Positions 16,542 to 24,941 of a stretch of DNA of 64,000 nt are shown piece by piece. The notes below the pieces were generated by a model. It was not told the origin of the DNA and did not search any database. It was given only the letters and a program-made list of their open reading frames with translations. The stretch comes from Sphingomonas sp. GC_Shp_5. Its GTDB lineage: Bacteria > Pseudomonadota > Alphaproteobacteria > Sphingomonadales > Sphingomonadaceae. Every line of letters begins with the position of its first letter. The first letter of the stretch is position 1. The DNA lies in the NCBI RefSeq assembly GCF_026540855.1, contig NZ_JALNUP010000001.1, positions 186,001-250,000 on the forward strand, read 5' to 3'. A program made the position numbers and the translations under genes.

Positions 16542-18085
16542 GCAGCGCCGCGCCGGCTGCGCCCGAGCGCGCCGATCTGGGTGCCTGGCTCGCCGTCGTC
16601 GCGGGTAGCCTGGGCGCGCTGATGGCGACGCTCGACATCTCGATCGTCAATTCGGCGCTGCCGACCATCCAGGGCGAGATCGGCGCCAGCGGCACCGAGG
16701 GAACCTGGATCGCGACCTCCTATCTGGTCGCCGAGATCATCATCATCCCGCTCTCGGCGTGGCTGGAGCGCGTACTCGGCCTGCGCACCTTCCTGCTCAT
16801 CGCCTCGGTGCTGTTCACGGCCTTCTCGGTGGTGTGCGGCCTGTCGACGACGCTGACGATGATGATCATCGGCCGCGCCGGCCAGGGCATCACCGGCGGC
16901 GCGCTGATCCCGACCGCGATGACGATCATCGCCACCCGACTGCCGCGATCGCAGCAGCCGATCGGCACCGCGCTGTTCGGCGTCACCGCGATCCTCGGGC
17001 CGGTGCTCGGGCCGCTGATCGGCGGCTGGCTGACCGAGAACATTTCCTGGCATTACGCCTTCTTCCTCAACATCCCCGTCGGCGCGCTGCTGCTGGTGCT
17101 GCTGCTGGTCGGGCTGCCGCACCAGAAGGCGCATCTGCGCGATCTGCTGCAGGCGGACTGGCTCGGCATCGTCGGGCTGGCGCTCGGGCTCGGCGGCATG
17201 ACCGTGGTGCTCGAGGAAGGGCAGCGCGAGCAATGGTTCCAGTCGTCGTTGATCATCCAGCTCACGGTGGTGACGGTGGTCGGCTACATCCTGCTGTTCG
17301 CCGGCCAGCTGTTCTCGGCCAAGCCGGTGATCAAGCTGCGGCTGCTGCTCGATCGGCAGTTCGGCAGCGTCGCGATCATGGGGCTGGTGCTCGGCATGGT
17401 GCTGTACGGCAGCAGCTATGTGATCCCGCAGTTCCTCGCCGCGATCGCCGATTACAACGCGCTGCAATCGGGCAAGGTGGTGTTGCTGAGCGGCATCCCC
17501 AGCCTGCTGATGATGCCGTTCGTGCCCGTGCTGATCCGCTATGTCGACATTCGCCTCGCGGTGGCGATGGGTCTGTCGCTGATGGCGCTGAGCTGCTGGA
17601 CCGATACCGTGCTGACCGCGCAGTCGGTAGGCAGCGCATTCACCGATTCGCAGCTGCTGCGCGGGGTCGGCACCATTCTCGGCTTCGTGTTCCTCAACCA
17701 GGCGGCGATCGCCTCGGTCAAGCCCGAGGAGGCGGGCGATGCCGCCGGGCTGTTCAGCGCCGCGCGCAATATCGGCGGGTCGCTGGTGCTGGCAGGGATC
17801 GCGACCATCCAGGACCAGCGCAGCTACCTGCACAGCCGGCGGCTCGACGACCTGCTCAACAGCAACTCGGTGGCGCTACAGGACTATCTCGCCACGGTGA
17901 CGCGCAGCGTCGGCGATCCTGCGGCGGCGGTGCAGCAGATCGGCCAGACGATCGCGCGAGAGGCGCTGGTGATGACCTATAACGACCTGTTCTGGCTGCT
18001 CTCGGTGGGCATCCTGCTCGTCACCCCGCTCGTCCTGTTCCTTCGCCCGCTGCCCCATGGCAAACCAGCGGCGGCGATGCATTGA
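16538..18085 (+). CDS. EmrB/QacA-type MFS drug exporter (DHA2, 14 helices)
   Basis: Inner membrane proton-driven exporter of 515 residues with about 14 predicted helices. The DHA2 motifs LDISIVNSALPTIQ in helix 1 and GRAGQGITGGALIPTAM in helix 4-5 are clear. The start is GTG 16538, overlapping the emrA-type stop. With the adaptor upstream and an outer membrane factor downstream it completes a tripartite pump; the substrate cannot be read from sequence. Confidence 0.93.
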   Translation: MSSAAPAAPERADLGAWLAVVAGSLGALMATLDISIVNSALPTIQGEIGASGTEGTWIATSYLVAEIIIIPLSAWLERVLGLRTFLLIASVLFTAFSVVCGLSTTLTMMIIGRAGQGITGGALIPTAMTIIATRLPRSQQPIGTALFGVTAILGPVLGPLIGGWLTENISWHYAFFLNIPVGALLLVLLLVGLPHQKAHLRDLLQADWLGIVGLALGLGGMTVVLEEGQREQWFQSSLIIQLTVVTVVGYILLFAGQLFSAKPVIKLRLLLDRQFGSVAIMGLVLGMVLYGSSYVIPQFLAAIADYNALQSGKVVLLSGIPSLLMMPFVPVLIRYVDIRLAVAMGLSLMALSCWTDTVLTAQSVGSAFTDSQLLRGVGTILGFVFLNQAAIASVKPEEAGDAAGLFSAARNIGGSLVLAGIATIQDQRSYLHSRRLDDLLNSNSVALQDYLATVTRSVGDPAAAVQQIGQTIAREALVMTYNDLFWLLSVGILLVTPLVLFLRPLPHGKPAAAMH

Positions 18086-18093
18086 GGCTGTCC

Positions 18094-19575
18094 ATGCGCT
18101 CCTTCCCCCTCCCCCTGCTGGTATCGGCGCTGGCGCTGGCAGGCTGCACCGTCGGCCCCAACTATGCCGGCCCGACCAAGACCGCGTCGGATCCGGCGAT
18201 CCGCCCGGGCTTCGTTCGCGCCGACACCACGGTGACGGCCGCCGCGCCGGGCGTCGCCGCCTGGTGGACGACGCTCAACGATCCGCTGCTCACCGCGCTC
18301 GAGACCCGGGCGATGGCGGCCAATCCCAATATTGCGGTGGCGCAGGCGCGGCTCCGCCAGGCGCGCGGTGCGTTGCGGCTTGAGCGCGCCAACAGCGCCC
18401 CCAACGCCAGCGCGAGCGCGACCTATCTGCATGCGCAGGTGCCAGGCATCGATCTTGGCAGCCTCGGCGGCAGCGGGAGCGGCGACACCGGCACCGGTGC
18501 CGCGCAAGGCACCAGCAGCAGCGACGAGATCAGCTCGCTCAACTTCTACAATGTCGGCTTCGACGCGACCTGGGAGATCGACCTGTTCGGCGGTCGCCGC
18601 CGCAGCGTCGAGGCGGCACGGGCACAGCTAGGCGCGGCCGAGGCCAACCTCGCCGATGCGCAGGTCAGCCTCTCCGCCGATGTCGCTCAGGCCTATGTCA
18701 ATCTGCGCGACGCGCAGCGGCGGATCGTGCTGTCGCGCCAGTCGGCGGCGATGCAGCAGCGGATGCTCGATCTCACCCAGCAGCGGTTCGACCGCGGCGC
18801 CGCCTCGGCGCTCGATGTCGAGCGGCTGCGCGGCCAGGTGGAAACCACCAATGCGCAGGTGGTGCCGCTCGCCGCCGAGGTGGAGAGCTATCTCAACGCG
18901 CTGGCGGTACTGACCGGCGCCGAGCCCGGCGCGCTCGACGCGATGCTGACCCCGCTCGCGCCGGTGCCGTTGCCGCCCGCCGCGGTGGCGGTCGGCGACC
19001 CGGCAGCGTTGCTGCAACGCCGCCCGGACATCCGCGCCGCCGAGCGCCAGCTCGCGGGCCGAACCGCGCAGATCGGCGTTGCCGAGGCGGCGCGCTTCCC
19101 CAAGCTCACGCTGATGGGCCTGGTCGGGCTCGGCGGCACCAGCCTTTCCGACCTTACCGATCTCGGCAATCTGACTGCGCTCGCGGCGCCGATGCTGCAA
19201 TGGAACTTCCTCGACTTCGGCCGCGCCGGCGCGCGGGTGACGCAGGCCAAGGGTCAGCGCGATGAGGCGGAGGCGAACTACCGCGGGGCGGTGCTGCGCG
19301 CGCTCCAGGACGCCGAGGACTCGCTGTCGCGCTTCGGCCACCGCCGCGAGACGGTCGCCAGCCTGGTCCGCACCAAGGCGTCGGCCGATCGCGCTGCGGC
19401 GTTGATGCAGCAGCGCTTCCAGGCGGGCACCGCGACGCTGATCGACACGCTCGACGCCGAGCGCCAGCGCGTCGCCGCCGAACAGAATCTGTCGCAGGGG
19501 ACCGCCGGGCTCACCGGCGACTATGTCTCGCTGCAAAAGGCGCTGGGACTCGGCTGGACCCCACCGCAGTCCTGA
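18094..19575 (+). CDS. NodT-family outer membrane efflux lipoprotein (first copy)
   Basis: TolC-like outer membrane factor. A lipoprotein signal peptide ends LALAGC with the lipidated Cys at residue 18, followed by the typical TVGPNYAGP. Two repeated outer membrane efflux domains of long helices follow. A Gly/Ser/Thr-rich insertion lies at about 117-145 in the first half. The open frame begins at TTG 18082 overlapping the emrB-type stop, but ATG 18094, with GAGG just upstream, gives a proper signal peptide. Confidence 0.92.
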   Translation: MRSFPLPLLVSALALAGCTVGPNYAGPTKTASDPAIRPGFVRADTTVTAAAPGVAAWWTTLNDPLLTALETRAMAANPNIAVAQARLRQARGALRLERANSAPNASASATYLHAQVPGIDLGSLGGSGSGDTGTGAAQGTSSSDEISSLNFYNVGFDATWEIDLFGGRRRSVEAARAQLGAAEANLADAQVSLSADVAQAYVNLRDAQRRIVLSRQSAAMQQRMLDLTQQRFDRGAASALDVERLRGQVETTNAQVVPLAAEVESYLNALAVLTGAEPGALDAMLTPLAPVPLPPAAVAVGDPAALLQRRPDIRAAERQLAGRTAQIGVAEAARFPKLTLMGLVGLGGTSLSDLTDLGNLTALAAPMLQWNFLDFGRAGARVTQAKGQRDEAEANYRGAVLRALQDAEDSLSRFGHRRETVASLVRTKASADRAAALMQQRFQAGTATLIDTLDAERQRVAAEQNLSQGTAGLTGDYVSLQKALGLGWTPPQS

Positions 19576-19659
19576 CGCGATGACTAACTGATTATCGGCG
19601 CGGCGCTTTCCGGCGTGCCGGTGTTGCGCTGTTAACTGTCGGCTGGCTAAGGCGGCGTG

Positions 19660-20796
19660 ATGATGGATCCAGCGCATCGGACTGGTCACGACCGGCGGGC
19701 GACCGATGGCGGCGATCATGGCGTGTCGGTCCCGCAGCGCTATTTGGCGTTGCTTGCCGATGTCGCGGAACGGCTGCTCGCCGCGGGCAGCGCCGCACGG
19801 ATGGTCGACGAGCTGTTCACGCTGATCCGCACCGAGCTGCGGCTCGATGTGTTCTTCAACTACCGCCTGCACGATGACAGACTGATCCTCGAGGCGCATG
19901 GCGGGCTGACCGATGCCCAGGCGGCGGATGGCGGCGAGCTGGCGATCGGCCAGGCGATCTGCGGCACCGTCGCGCGTGAACGCCGGCCGCGTCACGCCAC
20001 CAGCCTGCAACGCTCCGAGGATCCGATGGTGGCGTTCGTCAAGAACGTCGGGCTCGACGCTTATGCCTGCACGCCGCTGGTTCATGGCGACGTGCTGCTC
20101 GGCACCCTCGGCTTCGGCCGGCGCTGGGCCGATCGCTTCACGGCCGACGAATTGAGCTTCCTGCATACCGTCTGCCATTATGTCGCGCTCGCCAAATACC
20201 GGCTGCGGGTGGAGGAAGAACTGCGCCTGGCGGTGACGTCGCGCGAGCGGCTGCTCGCCGAGCTCAACCATCGCGTGCGCAACGCGCTGCAGGTGGCGGT
20301 AGGACTGGTCGCCATGGAGCTGGCGGCCCATCCCGACCCCAGCGAAGGCGCGGCGCTGAAGGCGGCCGCCGACCGGCTGCAGGTGCTCGCGATCGCGCAT
20401 CGACCGCTCTACGCCACCGGATCGCCCGATACCGTCGACGTCGCGGCGCTGCTCGCCAGCGTGGTCGAGGAAGCGTCGACCGGCGTGTCGCTTGCCGCCG
20501 TCTCGGTGGCGCGCCCGCTGCCGGTGGAGGCAGCGGTGGCGTTCGCGCTGCTCGTCCACACGCTGCTCGATGGCCGCGCCGACGATGCACCGGTGCGGCT
20601 GACGGCGGACATCGTGATCGATGATGGCGGACGCCAGCGGCTCGCCTTGTTGTTCAGCGGCTGCTTGCGCGATAGGAGCCAGGCGCCGACCGCCAGCCAG
20701 CGGCTGGTACGCGCCCTCGCCCACCAGCTACGCGCGACCTTCGACGATCGTCCCTCCGGCCTGATGTTGTCTCTGCCTTATGCTCTCTCCGACTGA
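19660..20796 (+). CDS. GAF-domain HWE/HisKA_2-type sensor kinase with degenerate ATPase domain
   Basis: 378-residue soluble protein. Residues about 25-185 look like a GAF sensor domain. Then comes an H-box of the HisKA_2/HWE type, LLAELNHRVRN, with the phospho-accepting His at about 204. The ATP-binding part is worn down. Where the N-box should have the ATP-binding Asn the sequence reads FALLVHTLLDGRADDAPV, and no D-x-G-x-G or G-x-G-x-G motif is visible. It may therefore accept or relay phosphate rather than autophosphorylate. It overlaps a receiver-domain gene by 17 bases. The start may be GTG 19657 or ATG 19660. Confidence 0.75.
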   Translation: MMDPAHRTGHDRRATDGGDHGVSVPQRYLALLADVAERLLAAGSAARMVDELFTLIRTELRLDVFFNYRLHDDRLILEAHGGLTDAQAADGGELAIGQAICGTVARERRPRHATSLQRSEDPMVAFVKNVGLDAYACTPLVHGDVLLGTLGFGRRWADRFTADELSFLHTVCHYVALAKYRLRVEEELRLAVTSRERLLAELNHRVRNALQVAVGLVAMELAAHPDPSEGAALKAAADRLQVLAIAHRPLYATGSPDTVDVAALLASVVEEASTGVSLAAVSVARPLPVEAAVAFALLVHTLLDGRADDAPVRLTADIVIDDGGRQRLALLFSGCLRDRSQAPTASQRLVRALAHQLRATFDDRPSGLMLSLPYALSD

Positions 20797-21220
20797 CTTC
20801 CGCGACGCTGCTGCGGACGCCCCGACGCTCAAACTGCTGGTCGTCGAGGACGAGGCCCTGGTGGCGATGCTGATCGAGGATGCACTGACGCTGCATGGCC
20901 ATAGCGTGATCGGGATCGCGGATACGCTGGCGGACGCGCTGGCGCTCGCCGATGCGGAGACACCCGACATGGCGTTATGCGACGTCAAGCTCGCGCTGGG
21001 CGATGATGGCATCGCGGTGGCCGAGGCGCTGGCGGCACGCGGCGTCCCCTGCATCTTCCTCAGCGGCAATTGCCCGCCGTCGGCGAGCAACAAGCTGATC
21101 ATCGGCTGCATCGCCAAGCCGTTCCACAACGCCAGCCTCGGCGATGCCGTGAACGCCGCTTATGGCTGCGCCAAGGGAACGGCGCCGACCTCGATGCCGT
21201 CGATCCTCAACCTGTACTGA
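20780..21220 (+). CDS. Single-domain response regulator (receiver only)
   Basis: Receiver (REC) domain of about 146 residues with no output domain. The acidic pocket is E23-D24, the phospho-acceptor Asp is D68 in MALCDVKLA, the switch Ser is about S95, and the conserved Lys is K113 in CIAKPF. Receiver-only proteins next to HWE kinases commonly work in phosphotransfer networks in alphaproteobacteria. The coding overlap with the kinase implies tight co-expression. Confidence 0.88.
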   Translation: MLSPTDFRDAAADAPTLKLLVVEDEALVAMLIEDALTLHGHSVIGIADTLADALALADAETPDMALCDVKLALGDDGIAVAEALAARGVPCIFLSGNCPPSASNKLIIGCIAKPFHNASLGDAVNAAYGCAKGTAPTSMPSILNLY

Positions 21221-21289
21221 ACCGAGCGCCTCAGCGCAGTCGGTCAGAGGCGTCACAATAAGGCCCGGCTACAACCACTTGCTAATAGA

Positions 21290-21307
21290 TAGATAGCTAA
21301 CTATCTA
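21290..21307. promoter_or_regulatory. Inverted repeat before the second MarR gene, candidate autoregulatory operator
   Basis: TAGATAG (21290-21296) and CTATCTA (21301-21307) form perfect 7-bp arms around CTAA. The element ends 6 bases before the MarR start codon, so a bound repressor would block transcription or translation initiation. A third GATAG unit upstream (21285-21292 region) extends the repeat pattern. Confidence 0.5.
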
Positions 21308-21313
21308 GCGGGC

Positions 21314-21772
21314 GTGACCCACCCTGCCACTCTGCAACGCGACTTCGGCTCACGGCTGGTGCCGCTTGCGCGCCTTTATCGCCGCTACCTCGATCGCGGC
21401 CTGGCCGATCTGTCGCTGTCGCATTCCACCGCGCTGGCGGTGATGGTGCTGGGCCGGATGGGCGATGGCGTGCGCCAGGGTGCGCTTGCCGACGAACTCG
21501 GCGTCGAAGGTCCGACCGTAGTGCCGCTGCTCGATCTTATGGAGCGGACCGGCCTGGTCGAGCGCCGCGTCGATGCCAGCGACAAGCGGGCACGGTCGCT
21601 GCATCTTACCGATGCCGGTCGCGCGCTTGCCCGGCAGGCGGAGGAGCGTTCGGTCACGATCCGTCGCGCCGTGTTCGACGCTGTGCCCGATGCCGATCTG
21701 GCGACCGCGTTGCGCGTGCTTGATCAAGTTCGCACCGCGCTGTCCACCACCGGCGGCGAGGATGTGGCATGA
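21314..21772 (+). CDS. MarR-family transcriptional regulator of the FUSC export operon
   Basis: Winged-helix regulator of 152 residues. The helix-turn-helix segment is QGALADELGVEGPTVVPLLDLM and the wing carries DASDKRARSLHLTDAGRAL. The start is GTG 21314. It is the first gene of a five-gene operon and its stop overlaps the FUSC gene start (ATGA). A palindrome directly upstream suggests autoregulation. The natural ligand is probably a small aromatic compound, inferred only from the family and the aromatic-acid exporter next to it. Confidence 0.9.
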   Translation: MTHPATLQRDFGSRLVPLARLYRRYLDRGLADLSLSHSTALAVMVLGRMGDGVRQGALADELGVEGPTVVPLLDLMERTGLVERRVDASDKRARSLHLTDAGRALARQAEERSVTIRRAVFDAVPDADLATALRVLDQVRTALSTTGGEDVA

Positions 21773-23781
21773 TGGCCGGCTCCGGTTTTCGTGAATGGGT
21801 CTTCTCGTGGAATTGCTTCATCGCCGCGATGCTGGCGTTGTTCATCTCCTTCTCGATCGGCCTCGAACGGCCGTTCTGGGCGATGACCACCGTCTACATC
21901 ACCAGCCAGCCGCTGAGCGGCGCAGTGCGCTCGAAGGCGGTGTTCCGGCTGATCGGCACGATCGTCGGCGGCGCGGCGACGGTGGCCATCGTGCCGGTGC
22001 TCTCCAACGCGCCCGTGCTGTTGTCGCTCGCGCTCGCCTTATGGGTGGCCGGCTGCCAGTTCATCTCGCTGCTCGATCGTACGCCGCGTTCCTACCTGTT
22101 CATGCTCGCCGGCTATACGGCGGCCCTGATCGGCTTTCCCTCGGTCGCCCACCCCGAGCTGATCTTCGACACGGCCGTGCTGCGGGTGCAGGAGATTGGC
22201 CTCGGCGTGATCTGCGCCGCGCTGGTCCACTCGCTGATCTTCCCGCGTAGCGTCAGCGCGGCGATCGGGCTGCGCGTCGCCACGCTGATGCGTGAGGCCG
22301 ACGCCTGGATCGCCGACGTGCTCGGTGCCGAGGCACAAGGCCGCACCGACGGCGAGCGCCGCCGTCTGGCCGCCGACGTGACCGAACTCCACGCCCTGTC
22401 CATCCACTTGCCGTTCGATACCGCGCGGATCCGCCCGACCCGCGCCGTGCTGGCGACGCTGCAGGACCGGCTGGTGCTGCTGCTGCCGCTGGTGTCGGCG
22501 GTGGAAGACCGGCTGCGGACGCTGGACACGGTGCGCAGCGACGTTGCTGCATTGGTCGCGGAGATCCGCGCCTGGGTGATCGATCGTGATGACCCGGCTG
22601 ATCCCGAGCGGGCAGCGGCGCTGGCTGCACGTTGCCGGCAGGCCGCCGCGGCCACGCCCGAGCACGACTGGGACGGGTTGCTGACGCTCAATCTGTGCGC
22701 GCGGCTCGGCGAATTGGTCGACGCGCTGGCGATGACGCATGATCTTGCGGCACGGGTGATCGATCCGGAGCACGTCCGCCGCGATGTGGCGCCGTTCATT
22801 CCGTCACGGGTGCGGCGTCTGCATCGCGACTATGCGGTGGCGGCCTTGTCGGCGACGGCCACGATGGTCGCGCTGCTCGGCTGCTGCACCTTCTGGATCG
22901 CCACCGGCTGGCCCGAGGGCGCGACCGCAACGATGATCTCGGCGGTGATCTGCTGTTTCTTCGCGACGATGGACGATCCGGTGCCGGCGCAGCGCAGCTT
23001 CCTGGTGTGGACCGCGATCGCGGTGCCGATCACCGCCGTCTATCTGTTCGCCATCCTGCCGATGGTGCACAATTTCGAGACGCTGACGCTGGTGCTGGCC
23101 CCGGCGCTGCTGGTGCTGGGTTTGCTGATGGCGCTGCCGCACTGGTATGGAAAGATGATGCCGCTAATGATCGGCTTCGGGGGCGGGCTGGCGCTGACCA
23201 ACAGCTTCTCCGCCGAGGCGGCGGGCTTCATCAACAGCAACGTCGCGCTGCTGATCGGCACCGCGGCGGCGATCTTCGCGACCCGGCTGATGCGGGTGAT
23301 CGGCGCCGGCACCGCGATCCGCCGGCTCCGTCGCGCCGGCTGGCGTGATCTCGGCACGCTCGCCGGCCATGCCGCGCCGGCGCTGCGCATGGCGTGGAAC
23401 AGCCGGATGCTCGACCGGGTCGGGCTGCTCGCCGCACGCATTGGCGATGAGGAGCAGCAGGCCGGCGACGGCGGGGACGGCGACGCCGCCACGGCGGCGC
23501 TGCGCGAGCTGCGGATCGGCGCCGGGCTGATCCAGCTCGACGAGGTCGGCACCGCCGCCGAGGTGCGCAGCGCAGTCGGCGCGCACTATCGCGCCCGGGT
23601 GAAAGGGCGCGAGGAGCAACCCGCCCCTGCCCTGCTCGCGCAGATCGACGATGCGATCACCGACGGCTTTGCGGTCGCCGATGCCGACGATCGCCAGCGA
23701 ACCTTGTCGGCGCTCACCGCCCTGCGGCGCAACTTCTTCCCGGCGGCGCCGGCCTGGGTGCCGGACAGGATCGCCGCATGA
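21769..23781 (+). CDS. FUSC-family inner membrane transporter (AaeB-like)
   Basis: Inner membrane exporter of 670 residues. Two blocks of membrane helices (about 10-165 and 355-510) are separated by a cytoplasmic domain, with a further cytoplasmic C-terminal domain. This is the layout of AaeB and fusaric acid resistance proteins, which export aromatic carboxylic acids. The neighbours DUF1656 and HlyD adaptor are the standard partners. ATG 21769 overlaps the MarR stop; ATG 21772 is the next codon and also possible. Confidence 0.9.
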   Translation: MMAGSGFREWVFSWNCFIAAMLALFISFSIGLERPFWAMTTVYITSQPLSGAVRSKAVFRLIGTIVGGAATVAIVPVLSNAPVLLSLALALWVAGCQFISLLDRTPRSYLFMLAGYTAALIGFPSVAHPELIFDTAVLRVQEIGLGVICAALVHSLIFPRSVSAAIGLRVATLMREADAWIADVLGAEAQGRTDGERRRLAADVTELHALSIHLPFDTARIRPTRAVLATLQDRLVLLLPLVSAVEDRLRTLDTVRSDVAALVAEIRAWVIDRDDPADPERAAALAARCRQAAAATPEHDWDGLLTLNLCARLGELVDALAMTHDLAARVIDPEHVRRDVAPFIPSRVRRLHRDYAVAALSATATMVALLGCCTFWIATGWPEGATATMISAVICCFFATMDDPVPAQRSFLVWTAIAVPITAVYLFAILPMVHNFETLTLVLAPALLVLGLLMALPHWYGKMMPLMIGFGGGLALTNSFSAEAAGFINSNVALLIGTAAAIFATRLMRVIGAGTAIRRLRRAGWRDLGTLAGHAAPALRMAWNSRMLDRVGLLAARIGDEEQQAGDGGDGDAATAALRELRIGAGLIQLDEVGTAAEVRSAVGAHYRARVKGREEQPAPALLAQIDDAITDGFAVADADDRQRTLSALTALRRNFFPAAPAWVPDRIAA

Positions 23782-24005
23782 CTGGCGAGATCAATCTCGG
23801 TGGCGTCTATGTCCACCCGCTGCTGATCGCGGCGATGCTCGCGTTCATCGTCGCCGAGCTGATCGGCTGGGGATTGTCGCGGACCGGCTTCTACCGGCTG
23901 GTGTGGCATCGCGGGCTGTTCGATGTCGCGATGACCGTCATCCTCTGGGCCGCACTGGCGGCCTTCCTTACCGGCGGCAGCCTTTCTGCCGCCCTGATCG
24001 GCTGA
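23778..24005 (+). CDS. DUF1656 / AaeX-like small membrane protein
   Basis: 75-residue protein with two membrane helices (about 12-33 and 46-70). The N-terminal GEINLGGVYVHPLL is family-typical. Members of DUF1656 nearly always sit between a FUSC transporter and an HlyD adaptor, as here; the role is unknown but probably structural in the pump. It overlaps the FUSC stop by 4 bases and is 6 bases from the next gene. Confidence 0.9.
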   Translation: MTGEINLGGVYVHPLLIAAMLAFIVAELIGWGLSRTGFYRLVWHRGLFDVAMTVILWAALAAFLTGGSLSAALIG

Positions 24006-24011
24006 AGGCAC

Positions 24012-24941
24012 ATGAAGAAGATACTGATCCTGCGCGTCGCGGTGACGCTGGCGGTGGTCGCCGTCGCCCTTCTGGCGGCGCAGCGGCTGTGGCAGCATTA
24101 CGAGGTGGAGCCGTGGACCCGTGACGGGCGGGTACGCGCCGATATCGTCCAGGTCGCGCCCGACGTGTCGGGGCTGGTGACCCAGGTGCTGGTTCGCGAC
24201 AACCAGCCGGTGTCGGTGGGCACGCCCTTGTTCATCGTCGACCGGCCACGTTATCAACTTGCGGTGTCGCAGGCGACGGCGGCGGTTGCTTCGGCGCGGG
24301 TGCAATTGCTTCAGGCGCGGCGCGAGTCCGGGCGCAACCGCCAGCTCGGCGATCTCGTCGCCGGCGAGGTGCGCGAACAGGGCGATGCCCGGGTCGCCCA
24401 GCTCGGTGCGGCGCTCGACCAGGCCGAGGTGACGCTCGCCACCGCGCGGCTCAACCTCGCCCGCACCGCGGTCAAGGCGAGCGTCGCCGGCACCGTCTCC
24501 AACCTCGACCTGCGCCCCGGCGATTACGCGACCGCCGGCCATCCCGAGTTCGCTATCATCGACTCGGGTTCGATCCACATCATCGGCTATTTCGAGGAGA
24601 CCAAGCTGCCCCGCGTTCATGTCGGCGACCCGGTCGCCGTGCGGCTGATGGGTGACGATCGGGTGATCACCGGCCACGTCCAGAGCATCGCCGGCGGCAT
24701 CGAGGATCGTGATCGCAGCGCCGGCGCCAATCTGCTCGCCAACGTCAACCCGACCTTCAGCTGGGTGCGGCTGGCACAGCGAATCCCGGTGCGGATCGCC
24801 ATCGATCGCTTGCCCGCCCACCTCGATCTGGTGGTCGGCCGCACCGCGACGGTCGAGGTCCAGCCGCGCGTAGCACCCGTTGCCCGCACGACCCCCGCCC
24901 CGCGGGTCGCCAATGCACAAGCGCAGGAGCCTTACGCATGA
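24012..24941 (+). CDS. AaeA-like membrane fusion protein (HlyD family)
   Basis: Adaptor of 309 residues. One N-terminal membrane helix (about 7-25) is followed by the AaeA-type segment VEPWTRDGRVRADIVQVAPDV, a short helical hairpin and a beta-barrel domain with the typical NVNPTFSWVRLAQRIPVRI. It links the FUSC transporter to the outer membrane factor encoded next. Its stop overlaps that gene's ATG. Confidence 0.92.
   Translation: MKKILILRVAVTLAVVAVALLAAQRLWQHYEVEPWTRDGRVRADIVQVAPDVSGLVTQVLVRDNQPVSVGTPLFIVDRPRYQLAVSQATAAVASARVQLLQARRESGRNRQLGDLVAGEVREQGDARVAQLGAALDQAEVTLATARLNLARTAVKASVAGTVSNLDLRPGDYATAGHPEFAIIDSGSIHIIGYFEETKLPRVHVGDPVAVRLMGDDRVITGHVQSIAGGIEDRDRSAGANLLANVNPTFSWVRLAQRIPVRIAIDRLPAHLDLVVGRTATVEVQPRVAPVARTTPAPRVANAQAQEPYA

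Noticed and set aside
18082..18085. TTGA overlap as the start of the first NodT lipoprotein
   Set aside because: The ATG at 18094 has GAGG upstream and gives a cleaner lipoprotein signal peptide.
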